Source of the DNA: Variovorax sp. UMC13
Lineage (GTDB): Bacteria > Pseudomonadota > Gammaproteobacteria > Burkholderiales > Burkholderiaceae_C
Direction: 5' to 3'
Length of the DNA: 64,000 bases
NCBI RefSeq assembly: GCF_014170375.1
Contig: NZ_LZZW01000030.1
Coordinates: 62,001 to 126,000, forward strand
The notes beneath the pieces were generated by a model. The model was not told the DNA's origin. It saw only the letters and a list, made by a program, of their open reading frames with translations, and made no database searches. A program made the translations under genes and the position numbers. This document shows, one piece after another, positions 1-7,982 of this stretch (the first letter of the stretch is position 1; every line of letters starts with the position of its first letter).

Positions 1-189
1 TTCGGCGTGATGGGCCCGCTCACGGTGGGCCTGCTGTCCGACAGCCTCAAGGGCTCGGTCAGCGGCAACAGCCTGGCCACCGCCGTCGTGATCACCACGC
101 TGGTCGGCGGCGTGCTCGGCGCGATGGTGCTGCGCGCCACCGAAGGCCGCTTCGCACGCCTGATGCAGGCGGCGCAGACCACCGCCTGA
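1..189 (+). CDS. MFS transporter, C-terminal fragment
   Basis: The reading frame is open from the first base and stops at 187-189, so only the last 62 residues of a longer protein are present. What remains is a hydrophobic Gly/Ala/Val-rich helix (roughly VVITTLVGGVLGAMVLRA) preceded by an amphipathic loop, followed by a short charged tail. This is the usual ending of a 12-helix major facilitator permease. A transporter directly upstream of a serine hydrolase and an M81 peptidase fits a substrate importer for the catabolic block that follows. The family call rests on a short tail and on context; another polytopic permease is possible. Confidence 0.55.
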   Translation, partial: FGVMGPLTVGLLSDSLKGSVSGNSLATAVVITTLVGGVLGAMVLRATEGRFARLMQAAQTTA

Positions 190-223
190 GTCCCTTCCAT
201 GTCTTCTCCCGCAGAGCCTCTTC

Positions 224-1894
224 ATGTCTGAACCTGTTCCCCTTCCGGCCGACAAAGTGACGGCCGCGCTGGCCGCGATCGATGCGCTGCTGGCCCCTTT
301 CCAGCGCAGCGACGCGCCCGGCCTGGTGATCGGCATCGCCCAGCAGGGCCGGCTGCTGTACCGCCGCGCCTTCGGCATGGCCAGCCTGGAGATGGGCGTG
401 GCCCTCACACCGACCAGCCGCATGCGCATCGCCTCGACCAGCAAGCACTTCACCGCGATGGGCATCCTGCTGCTGGTCGAGGACGGCCTGGTCGAACTCG
501 ACGCGATGGCGCAGACCTACCTGCCCGAGCTGCCGACGCTGAGCGACAAGGGCCCCACCGTGGCCCAGCTGCTCGCCCACACCAGCGGCTGGCGCGGCCA
601 CGACGAGCTCTGGGTCATGGCGCACGGCATGACCTTCTGCCACCCCGGACCGGGCCTGCCCGCGATGGCGCGCCAGGGCGAACTCAATTTCGAGCCCGGA
701 ACGCAGATGGTCTACAGCAACGGTGGCTACCACCTGCTGGCCAAGATCATCGAGCGCGTCAGCGGCCTGAGCTACGACGCCTTCCTCAAGGCCCGCCTGT
801 TCGGCCCGCTGGCCATGCCCGACACCGCCTCGGTGGCGACCGACCTCGACGTGCATCCGGGCCTGGCCGGCCTCTACATGCCGGCGGCCGAAGGCGGCTG
901 GCAGCGCGGCCTCTATCCCTGCGAACTCGACGGCGGCGGCTCGCTGGTGTCGACCGTGGACGACATGCTGCGCTGGCTCGCGCACCTGCGCGCGCCCGCC
1001 AAGACCGTGGGCACCCCGCCCAGCTGGGACGCGCTGTCGGCGCCGACCACGCTGGCCTCGGGCTCGACCGTGACCTACGGCTATGGGCTGGCGCGCCATC
1101 CCTACCGCGGCGTCGAGATCCTGCACCACGCCGGCGCGGTGCTGGGCGCCACCTCGCAGATGCTGAGCGTGCCCAGCCACGGGCTGGACATCGTCATCAT
1201 GGTCAACGGTGCACCGATCGCGCCGAGCAGCTTCGCCTGCAAGGTGGTCGACCTGCTGCTCGAGGACCAGCTCGCGCCGCACGAGACGCGCCCGCAGGCC
1301 GCCGACTTCCCCGGCCTGGTCGGCCAGCGCTACCACGCGCCGGCCACCGGCAAGCTGATCTCCTTCGCCGACGTGGCGGGCAAGCTCGCCATGTCGTGGC
1401 AGGGCAATGCCGCACTGCCGATGCACCACAGCGAGGGCAAGCTCTGGCTGGGCCTGCAGGACCTGCCGGTCAACGACCTGGTGCTCCAGGTCTCCGACCT
1501 CGATGCAGCGAAGACAAACGAGTCCCTGACGCTGTTCGAAGGCGGCGAGCCGCGCCGCTTCGAACGCCTGGCCGAGGCCGCGCCCGCTGCCGCCACGCTG
1601 GCGCCGCAGCTGTGCGGCGACTACCGCAGCCCCGACCTCGACGCCAGCGCGCGCATGGAACTGGCCGACGGCCGGCTGCTGCTCACGGTGCGGGGCCGTT
1701 ACGGCCATCACACCGTCGTGCTCGACATCCTGTCGGCCGACGTGATGGTGCTGACCTCGACCGATCCGCTGCTGGCGCGCATGGGCCACTCGATCCTCAA
1801 CGTGGAGCGCCAGGGCGACAAGGTCGTCGGCCTGCGCATGGACACGCTGCGCACCCACAACATCCACCTGGTCCGCGAGGAGTCCCGCGCATGA
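224..1894 (+). CDS. Serine hydrolase of the beta-lactamase / D-aminopeptidase fold (MlrB-like)
   Basis: 556 residues. The class C beta-lactamase (S12) catalytic set is visible: SxxK at S71-T-S-K74, the YxN element Y164-S-N166, and HAG at 302-304 in place of KTG. The S12 domain fills about residues 15-345, and a C-terminal extension (about 350-556) resembles the beta-rich lobes seen in D-aminopeptidases and MlrB-type peptidases. No signal peptide is evident, so it is probably cytoplasmic. The stop overlaps the next start as ATGA at 1891-1894, giving translational coupling to the M81 gene. The likely role is hydrolysis of a peptide or amide, possibly with D-residues. The exact substrate cannot be read from sequence, and an esterase role is also possible. 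Confidence 0.85.
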   Translation: MSEPVPLPADKVTAALAAIDALLAPFQRSDAPGLVIGIAQQGRLLYRRAFGMASLEMGVALTPTSRMRIASTSKHFTAMGILLLVEDGLVELDAMAQTYLPELPTLSDKGPTVAQLLAHTSGWRGHDELWVMAHGMTFCHPGPGLPAMARQGELNFEPGTQMVYSNGGYHLLAKIIERVSGLSYDAFLKARLFGPLAMPDTASVATDLDVHPGLAGLYMPAAEGGWQRGLYPCELDGGGSLVSTVDDMLRWLAHLRAPAKTVGTPPSWDALSAPTTLASGSTVTYGYGLARHPYRGVEILHHAGAVLGATSQMLSVPSHGLDIVIMVNGAPIAPSSFACKVVDLLLEDQLAPHETRPQAADFPGLVGQRYHAPATGKLISFADVAGKLAMSWQGNAALPMHHSEGKLWLGLQDLPVNDLVLQVSDLDAAKTNESLTLFEGGEPRRFERLAEAAPAAATLAPQLCGDYRSPDLDASARMELADGRLLLTVRGRYGHHTVVLDILSADVMVLTSTDPLLARMGHSILNVERQGDKVVGLRMDTLRTHNIHLVREESRA

Positions 1895-4275
1895 AGTTCT
1901 TCGCCGCCCTGCTCGCCACCGAGACCAACACCTTCGTCTCGGCCCCCACCGGCTGGGGAAGCTTCAACGAATACGGCGTCTTCCACGGCGACTCCAGCAC
2001 GCGCGACGCGGACGGCTACGGCATGTTCGCGGTCGAGCTGCGCCGGCTGCTCGCGGCCGAAGGCCACGACATGGTCGAGAGCCTGCTGGCCTTCGCCCAG
2101 CCGCTGGGCCGCACCGTGCGCACGGTCTACGAGAGCCTGCGCGACGAGATCCTGGCCGACCTGCGCGATGCCGGCCCGGTCGACGGCGTGATCCTGATCC
2201 TGCACGGCGCGATGGTCGCCGACGGTTATGACGATTGCGAAGGCGACCTGATCTCGCGCGTGCGCGCCATCGTCGGCCCGAACGTGCCGATCGGTGTCGA
2301 ACTCGACCTGCACTGCCACTTCACGCAGCAGATGGTGAGCGGCGCGGACGTGATCGTCGGCTACAAGGAATACCCGCACACCGATGCCGTGGTGCGCATG
2401 CAGGAACTCACGCGCATCGTGGTCGACACCGCGCAAGGACGCGTCAAGCCCACCACCGCCGTGCACGACTGCCGCATGGTGGGCCTGTGGCACACCACGC
2501 GCGAGCCGATGGCCAGCTTCGTGCGCCGCATGGAAGCGGCCGAGAAGCAGCCGGGCGTGCTCTCGGTCTCGCTGGGCCACGGCTTCCCCTGGGCCGACGT
2601 GCCCGAGGCCGGCGCCAAGCTCTGGGTCGTGACCGACAACGACCCCGCCCTGGCGGCCAGGCTGGCCGACGAACTGGGCCGCGAATTCTGGGACCTGCGC
2701 CACCGCATCGGCGCCCACGCGCCCTCGGTCGAGGAGACGCTGGACGCCGCCATGGCCGTCGAAGGCGGCCCGGTGGTGATCGCCGACATGGCCGACAACG
2801 CGGGCGGCGGCGCCACCAGCGATGCCACCTTCATCCTGCGCGCCATCCTCGAGCGCAACATCGCCGACGTGGCCATGGGTGCCTTCTGGGACCTGGGCGC
2901 GATCCACCTGTGCCGCGACGCGGGCGTCGGCGCCAGCTTCGACCTGCGCCTGGGCGGCAAGTGCGGCATCGCCTCGGGCGACCCGGTCGACCTGCGCGTC
3001 ACGGTCAAGGCCGTGGCCGAAGACTATTCCCAGGGCGGCCTCACGGCCGGCACCCGCACGCTGCTGGGCACCACCGTCTGGGTGCAGGCCGCGAACGGCC
3101 TGGACATCGTGCTGATCAGCAAGCGCAACCAGGTCATGTCGACCGACCTGTTCACCGGCCTGGGCATCGCGCTCGCGAACAAGAAGCTGATCGTGGTCAA
3201 GTCCGCGCAGCACTTCCACGCGCAGTTCGGCCCCATCGCCAAGGCCGTGCTCTATGTCTCGACGCCAGCCGCGTTGAGCAACGACTTCGCCAACCTGCCC
3301 TACCGCGTGCGCGACCTCGACTACTGGCCACGCGTGGAAGAACCGACGCGCGTCGCGCCCTCCCCAATGAAAGAAAAACTGAAGATGAAAGCACCCGGCG
3401 AGCTCTACACCATCGAGGGACGCACGATGCACCTGCAGCGCAGCGGCCCCGCACCCGCCAGCGCCGCCCAACCCACGCTGGTGATCGAAGCCGGCGGTGG
3501 CTGCGCCTCGCCGATCTACGGCCGCCTGCAGCAGGCCCTGGCCGCCAGGCACCCGGTCGTGAGCTACGACCGTGCCGGCACCGGCTGGAGCGAGTCCGAC
3601 GGCCAAGGCTTCGACGGCGTGCGCACCGCGCACCGCCTGCATGCGCTGCTCGCGGCCGCCGGCGTGACCGGCCCGATCGTGCTGATCGGCCACTCGCTGG
3701 GCGGCCTGCTCAACCGCATCTACACCGGCCTGTACCCGGCACAGGTGGCCGGCATCGTGATGCTCGACGCGAGCCATCCCACGCAGTTCGACGCGTTCTC
3801 CGAGGTGCCCGAAGCCGTGCTGGCCGCGGAGCGCGACAAGCGCGTCAAGTTCCAGGCCGGCGGCCCGCCGCCGCCGGAGTTCGCGCCGATCCAGGCCCTC
3901 TTCGCCGACATGCCGCAGGTCATCGAACAGCTGATCGCGACCTACACGCCCGAAGCCGTCGACACGACCAAGGCCGAACTGGTCGCGCTGCAGCAAGTCG
4001 CACGCCAGGCCGGCGCCTCGCCCGACTACGGCGCGCGTCCGCTGGCCGTGCTGTGGGCCGCGCTGCAGAAGCTCCCGCAAGGCGCCGAGAGCGCCAACGC
4101 GGTGCAGCAGCGCTGGCCCGAGTTCCAGGAAGCGCACACCACGCTGTCCACGCAGAGCAGCCTGCAGCTGATCGAAGGCGCGGAGCACATGACGCTGGTG
4201 CTGCTGCCGCCCTTCGTGAACCAGGTGGCGGCCGCCGTCGACCAGGTGGTGGCACGGATCGGGGCTTCGCAATGA
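1891..4275 (+). CDS. M81 (MlrC-type) metallopeptidase fused in frame to an alpha/beta hydrolase
   Basis: One uninterrupted frame of 794 residues. Residues 1 to about 490 are a complete M81 metallopeptidase: ATETNTF near the N-terminus, D139-L-H-C-H143, YKEYPHTD (H163), an ADNAGGG loop and the QHFHAQF C-terminal element. Its end aligns with the paralogue at 7983-9428 up to the LPY motif. From about residue 499 an alpha/beta hydrolase begins, with oxyanion region EAGGGCAS, nucleophile elbow GHSLGG and a late GAEHMT histidine. M81 enzymes usually stop at about 480-500 residues, so the fusion is unusual. A TGA lies in the +1 frame at 3368-3370, overlapping ATG 3367, the ATGA pattern used by neighbouring genes. 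The fusion may therefore come from a one-base shift near the M81 end. ATGA overlap with the next gene at 4272. Confidence 0.8.
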   Translation: MKFFAALLATETNTFVSAPTGWGSFNEYGVFHGDSSTRDADGYGMFAVELRRLLAAEGHDMVESLLAFAQPLGRTVRTVYESLRDEILADLRDAGPVDGVILILHGAMVADGYDDCEGDLISRVRAIVGPNVPIGVELDLHCHFTQQMVSGADVIVGYKEYPHTDAVVRMQELTRIVVDTAQGRVKPTTAVHDCRMVGLWHTTREPMASFVRRMEAAEKQPGVLSVSLGHGFPWADVPEAGAKLWVVTDNDPALAARLADELGREFWDLRHRIGAHAPSVEETLDAAMAVEGGPVVIADMADNAGGGATSDATFILRAILERNIADVAMGAFWDLGAIHLCRDAGVGASFDLRLGGKCGIASGDPVDLRVTVKAVAEDYSQGGLTAGTRTLLGTTVWVQAANGLDIVLISKRNQVMSTDLFTGLGIALANKKLIVVKSAQHFHAQFGPIAKAVLYVSTPAALSNDFANLPYRVRDLDYWPRVEEPTRVAPSPMKEKLKMKAPGELYTIEGRTMHLQRSGPAPASAAQPTLVIEAGGGCASPIYGRLQQALAARHPVVSYDRAGTGWSESDGQGFDGVRTAHRLHALLAAAGVTGPIVLIGHSLGGLLNRIYTGLYPAQVAGIVMLDASHPTQFDAFSEVPEAVLAAERDKRVKFQAGGPPPPEFAPIQALFADMPQVIEQLIATYTPEAVDTTKAELVALQQVARQAGASPDYGARPLAVLWAALQKLPQGAESANAVQQRWPEFQEAHTTLSTQSSLQLIEGAEHMTLVLLPPFVNQVAAAVDQVVARIGASQ
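3367..4275 (+). other. Alpha/beta hydrolase domain, possible independent reading from ATG 3367 or 3385
   Basis: The hydrolase half of the fused frame could be translated separately. ATG codons at 3367 and 3385 precede the first hydrolase strand (LYTIEGRTMHLQ). A purine-rich stretch, AAAGAAAAA, lies at 3370-3378 in front of the second. The domain is about 297-302 residues, a normal size for a stand-alone enzyme. In related gene orders I would expect two genes here. Ribosome profiling or N-terminal peptides would decide. Confidence 0.45.
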
Positions 4276-5453
4276 CCGCCTTCGCAGACATGGCGCTGGC
4301 CGAACTCGCCACGCCGGCGCTGCTGCTCGACAGCACGATCCTCGCACGCAACTGCGAAGCGATGGCGCAGCGCGCCGCGCACCACGGCGTGGCGCTGCGC
4401 CCGCACCTGAAGACCTCCAAGTCGGCCGAGGTGGCGCGTCTGGCCACCCGTGGTCAGGCCGGCGGCATCACGGTCTCGACCGTGGCCGAGGCCGACTACT
4501 TCGCGGCCCACGGCTTCCTGGACTTGACCTATGCGGTGGGCATCAGCGCCAGCAAGATCGAGGCGCTCGACCGCATCCAGCGCACCCACGGCGCGCGCAT
4601 CACGCTGCTGGCAGATCGCGTCGAGGCCGTGCTGTCCGCAGCCGAACAGGCGCGCGCCCTCGACGCCAGCTTCCCGCTGCTGATCGAGATCGACACCGGC
4701 GGCGGCCGCGGCGGCCTGGCGCCCGACGATGCCGAGCTGCTGACCGTCGCCGATGCGGTGCAGCAGAGCGAAGCCTTCACGCTGGCCGGCGTGCTGACCC
4801 ACGCAGGCCACAGCTACGGCGCCGACAACCGGGAGACGATCCGCGCGATCGCCGAGGTCGAGCGCGCCGGAGCGGTGCATGCGGCCGAACGCCTGCGCGC
4901 GGCCGGCTTCCCCGTCAGCGTGGTGAGCGTCGGCGCCACGCCCACCGCGGTGTGCGCCGAAAGCCTGGCCGGCGTGACCGAGATGCGCCCCGGCGTCTAC
5001 ACCTTCTTCGACCTCGACCAGGTCGCGCGCGGCATCTGCGGCGTCGACGACATCGCGATGTCGGTGCTGGCCACCGTGATCGGCCACAACCCGCGTTCGG
5101 GCCGCGTGCTGATCGACGCCGGCGCGCTCGCGCTGTCGAAGGACAGCTCGGGCGCGCAGTTCCGCGACGACCTCGGCTACGGCCTGGTGTGCCCGGCCGA
5201 AGGCGGTGCGCCGCTGGCCGGCCTGCATGTGGCCGAGCTGCACCAGGAGCACGGCCTGGTGGCCGGCAACGGCGACCTGCAGGCGCTGTTCGCAGCACTG
5301 CCCGTGGGCAGCCGCGTGCGCATCCTGCCGCACCACGCCTGCATGACCGCCGCCCCCTACGACCGCTACCACGTGGTGCGCGCCGCGGGTGCCGACGTGC
5401 ATGCCATCTGGGGCAAGACCCGCGGATGGCAGGCCGGCACGCTGGATGCGTGA
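4272..5453 (+). CDS. DSD1-family PLP enzyme (D-threonine aldolase / D-serine dehydratase-like)
   Basis: 393 residues. The N-terminal alanine-racemase-type barrel carries the PLP lysine in RPHLKT (K47). Next come a GITVSTVAEA strand, an EIDTGGGRGG loop and a GATPT phosphate-binding turn. The C-terminal beta domain has the LPHHACMT element, whose His and Cys are the divalent metal ligands of D-threonine aldolase and eukaryotic D-serine dehydratase. The family acts on D-beta-hydroxy amino acids, either by aldol cleavage or by dehydration; which reaction applies here cannot be told. The start overlaps the upstream stop (ATGA), so it is co-translated with the M81-hydrolase gene. That suggests processing of a D-amino acid released by those hydrolases. 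Confidence 0.85.
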   Translation: MTAFADMALAELATPALLLDSTILARNCEAMAQRAAHHGVALRPHLKTSKSAEVARLATRGQAGGITVSTVAEADYFAAHGFLDLTYAVGISASKIEALDRIQRTHGARITLLADRVEAVLSAAEQARALDASFPLLIEIDTGGGRGGLAPDDAELLTVADAVQQSEAFTLAGVLTHAGHSYGADNRETIRAIAEVERAGAVHAAERLRAAGFPVSVVSVGATPTAVCAESLAGVTEMRPGVYTFFDLDQVARGICGVDDIAMSVLATVIGHNPRSGRVLIDAGALALSKDSSGAQFRDDLGYGLVCPAEGGAPLAGLHVAELHQEHGLVAGNGDLQALFAALPVGSRVRILPHHACMTAAPYDRYHVVRAAGADVHAIWGKTRGWQAGTLDA

Positions 5454-5487
5454 GCGCAACCCTTCTTTCATTTCCCTGGAGACATTC

Positions 5488-6366
5488 ATGATCAAGACGC
5501 TTCTCGCCCGCTTCGCGCCGGCCGCCGCGATGGCCCTGGCCCTCTGCCTTGCCGGCGTGCTGCCCGCCGCCCACGCTCAGAACACCGCTGCACCGACGAG
5601 CGAAGCCAGCGCTCCCGCCGCGGCCCCTGCGGCACCGGCACCCGCTGCGGCAGCGGCCCCGGCCCAGGTTCCGGCCACCACCCACGCCGCCGCGGTGAAG
5701 GTCGACAACCCCTACGGCATCGGCGCCCTCTGGGCCCAGAGCGATGCGGTGACCAAGGCCGTGCTCGCGATCCTCGTGATCATGTCGATGAGCAGCTGGT
5801 ACGTGATCGTGATGAAGCTCTTCGAGCAGTCGCGCATGGGCCGCCAGGCCAAGCAGGTCGACGATGCCTTCTGGAACGCCAACAGCGTCAAGAGCGGCGC
5901 CGAGCAGCTCGCCACCACCAGCCCCTTCCGCTTCATCGCCGACGCCGGCGTGCATGCCACCAAGAAGCACGACGGCCTGCGCGGCAAGGTCGACTTCGCG
6001 GACTTCGTGGACCTGTGCATCCACCGCGCCACCGAGCGGGTGCAGCGCCGCCTGAGCAACGGCATGTCGCTGCTCGCGACCGTCGGCTCGACCTCGCCCT
6101 TCGTGGGCCTGTTCGGCACCGTCTGGGGCATCTACCACGCGCTCACCGCCATCGGCGTCGCGGGCCAGGCCTCGATCGACAAGGTCGCCGGCCCGGTGGG
6201 CGAGGCGCTGATCATGACCGCCATCGGCCTGGCCGTGGCCGTGCCCGCGGTGCTGGGCTACAACTGGCTGCTGCGCCGCAACGTCGCGGTGATGGACGAC
6301 GTGCGCGAGTTCAGCGGCGAGTTGCACTCGGTGATCCTGGCCGGCAGCGGCAGCACCCACGCCTGA
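5488..6366 (+). CDS. exbB: ExbB / TolQ-type proton channel subunit
   Basis: 292 residues. A cleavable-looking signal peptide ends near AAHAQ (about residue 30). An Ala/Pro-rich linker follows, then three membrane spans. The first is around VLAILVIMSMSSWYVIVMKL. The last two flank the conserved block STSPFVGLFGTVWGIYHAL and the helix MTAIGLAVAVPAVLGYNWL. An N-terminal signal plus linker is a known ExbB variant. Starting at ATG 5488 places TGGAGA (5477-5482) at proper spacing and gives the signal peptide. It opens a four-gene exbB-exbD-exbD-tonB unit that couples proton motive force to TonB-dependent outer-membrane receptors. No receptor gene is visible in the window. Confidence 0.92.
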   Translation: MIKTLLARFAPAAAMALALCLAGVLPAAHAQNTAAPTSEASAPAAAPAAPAPAAAAAPAQVPATTHAAAVKVDNPYGIGALWAQSDAVTKAVLAILVIMSMSSWYVIVMKLFEQSRMGRQAKQVDDAFWNANSVKSGAEQLATTSPFRFIADAGVHATKKHDGLRGKVDFADFVDLCIHRATERVQRRLSNGMSLLATVGSTSPFVGLFGTVWGIYHALTAIGVAGQASIDKVAGPVGEALIMTAIGLAVAVPAVLGYNWLLRRNVAVMDDVREFSGELHSVILAGSGSTHA

Positions 6367-6400
6367 TGCGGCTGCCGCTGCAAGACATGCGAGGCGCACC

Positions 6401-6829
6401 ATGGCCATGAACATCCCCTCCGCCGGCGGCGACGAGGAACAGGTCATCGCGGCCATCAACACCACGCCGCTGGTCGACGTGATGCTGGTGCTGCTGATCA
6501 TCTTCCTCATCACCATCCCGGTGGTCAATTACTCGGTTCCGGTGCAGGTGCCCAAGGAACGCAACGAGGTGCGCGAGAGCAAGCCGGAGACCGTGGTCCT
6601 GTCGGTCGACGCGGCCGGCCGCATCTACTGGTACGACACCCCGGTGCGCGACACCAAGAGCCTGACCGACAAGCTGACCAAGGTGGCCGCGCTCAACCCG
6701 CAGCCCGAGGTGCACATCCGCGGCGACTGGCAGTCCGACTACGAACCGGTGGGCAAGATCATCTATGCCTGCCAGGCCGCGGGCATCGCCAAGGTCGGCT
6801 TCATCACCGAGCCGCCCGCGCGCAACTGA
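6401..6829 (+). CDS. exbD: ExbD / TolR-family protein, first copy
   Basis: 142 residues. A short cytoplasmic head is followed by INTTPLVDVMLVLLIIFLIT, the single membrane span with the essential proton-carrying aspartate, and then a periplasmic domain of about 100 residues. GAGGCG sits upstream of ATG 6401; a second ATG at 6407 is also possible. It lies 34 bp after exbB and 12 bp before a second exbD. Two ExbD copies in one operon are seen in several TonB systems and may form the hetero- or homodimeric stator partner. The likely role is energising import of the substrate handled by the adjacent hydrolases (inference). Confidence 0.92.
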   Translation: MAMNIPSAGGDEEQVIAAINTTPLVDVMLVLLIIFLITIPVVNYSVPVQVPKERNEVRESKPETVVLSVDAAGRIYWYDTPVRDTKSLTDKLTKVAALNPQPEVHIRGDWQSDYEPVGKIIYACQAAGIAKVGFITEPPARN

Positions 6830-6841
6830 CAAGGCAAGCCC

Positions 6842-7276
6842 ATGCGAAAAGAAAAGCCGGGGCGCCGCCGCAGCGCGCCCTCCGACGAGCCCATGATGGA
6901 CATCAACACCACGCCGCTGATCGACGTGATGCTGGTGCTCCTGATCATGCTGATCATCACGATCCCGATCCAGCTGCACGCCGTGAACCTGAACATGCCC
7001 ACGGGCAACCCGCCGCCCAGCGACTTCAAGCCCGAGGTGCTGCGCATCGACGTGGACGAGCGCAGCAACGTGCTGTGGAACGGCGAGGTCATCGCCGACC
7101 GCGCCGAGGTCGAGCGCCGCTTCGAGGTGGTGGCCGCGCAGGCCGTGCAGCCCGAGGTGCACCTGCGCCCCGACAAGCGCGCCAGGTACGAGACCGTGGC
7201 CGGCCTGATGGCCGCGGCCCAGCGCACCGGCCTGACCAAGCTGGGCATCGTCGGCTCGGAGCAGTTCATCCCATGA
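6842..7276 (+). CDS. exbD: ExbD / TolR-family protein, second copy
   Basis: 144 residues. It has the same design as the preceding gene: a basic head, MDINTTPLIDVMLVLLIMLIIT as the transmembrane helix with the conserved Asp, and a periplasmic domain. The two copies have diverged clearly outside the membrane helix, so this is not a recent duplication. The stop codon overlaps the tonB start as ATGA at 7273-7276, which couples translation of stator and energy transducer. Confidence 0.92.
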   Translation: MRKEKPGRRRSAPSDEPMMDINTTPLIDVMLVLLIMLIITIPIQLHAVNLNMPTGNPPPSDFKPEVLRIDVDERSNVLWNGEVIADRAEVERRFEVVAAQAVQPEVHLRPDKRARYETVAGLMAAAQRTGLTKLGIVGSEQFIP

Positions 7277-7929
7277 CGCGCGCCCAAGACTTCAACCCCA
7301 AGTCCCGCTTCGGCCCGGTGAGCATCGGCGTGATGGTGCTGGCCCACGGCCTGATCGGCTACGGCCTGGTCTCGGGCCTGGGCGGGCATGCGCTCGAGCT
7401 GATCAAGAAGCCGATGGAAGCGACCATCATCACCGAGGTCAAGCTGCCACCGCCGCCCCCTCTGCCACCGCCACCTCCTCCGAAGAAGATCGTGCGCCAG
7501 GAAGTGGCCAAGGTGCCGCCGCCACCGCGGCCGGCCTATGTGCCGCCGCCGGCCGTGACACCGCCCGTGAGTTCGGCACCCGCGATCACCGCGGTGCAGA
7601 GCACGCAGGCCGTGCCCCCGCCGCCGGCCGCGCCGCCCACGCCACCGGCACCGCCCGCGCCACCGAAGGCGACCGCCACCGACATCGCCGTGGCCTGCCC
7701 GAAGCAGGTCGCGCCGCAGATGCCGCGCAAGGCGCTGGACGACGGCATCAGCGGCGTGGTGACGGCCGAGGCCCACATCAAGGGCGGCCGCGTGACGGAA
7801 GTGCGCGTGCTCTCGGGTCCGCGGGTCTACCACGGCGCGGTGCGCCTGGCGATGATGAAGTACGAGTGCCAGACCACCGGCGATGCGGAACTGACCGCCA
7901 CGCAGGAGTTCATCTTCAAGTTCGACTGA
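7273..7929 (+). CDS. tonB: TonB-family energy transducer
   Basis: 218 residues. An N-terminal membrane anchor (about residues 15-40, rich in Gly/Leu/Val) precedes a long Pro-rich spacer (about 58-137) with several runs of four to seven prolines and Lys/Pro segments typical of TonB. The C-terminal TonB fold covers about 140-218 and includes MPRKALDDGISG and the strands that contact the TonB box of receptors. Membership in the exbB-exbD-exbD operon supports the call. A terminator hairpin lies about 60 bp downstream, at 7992-8020. Confidence 0.9.
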   Translation: MTRAQDFNPKSRFGPVSIGVMVLAHGLIGYGLVSGLGGHALELIKKPMEATIITEVKLPPPPPLPPPPPPKKIVRQEVAKVPPPPRPAYVPPPAVTPPVSSAPAITAVQSTQAVPPPPAAPPTPPAPPAPPKATATDIAVACPKQVAPQMPRKALDDGISGVVTAEAHIKGGRVTEVRVLSGPRVYHGAVRLAMMKYECQTTGDAELTATQEFIFKFD

Positions 7930-7982
7930 GAACGCGTGCGAACGAAGCGGCTGCGCGCCCCGGTCTGCGGGACGCTCGGCTT

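Noticed and set aside
92..1867. Long open frame antisense to the serine hydrolase gene
   Set aside because: High-GC codon bias opens shadow frames. The product is His/Arg/Gln-rich with no family motif, while the plus strand holds complete S12 motifs.
2235..4271. Long plus-strand frame upstream of the DSD1 gene, open across the M81-hydrolase gene
   Set aside because: Arg/Pro/Gly-rich shadow of the true frame. Only the part after ATG 4272 shows conserved motifs.
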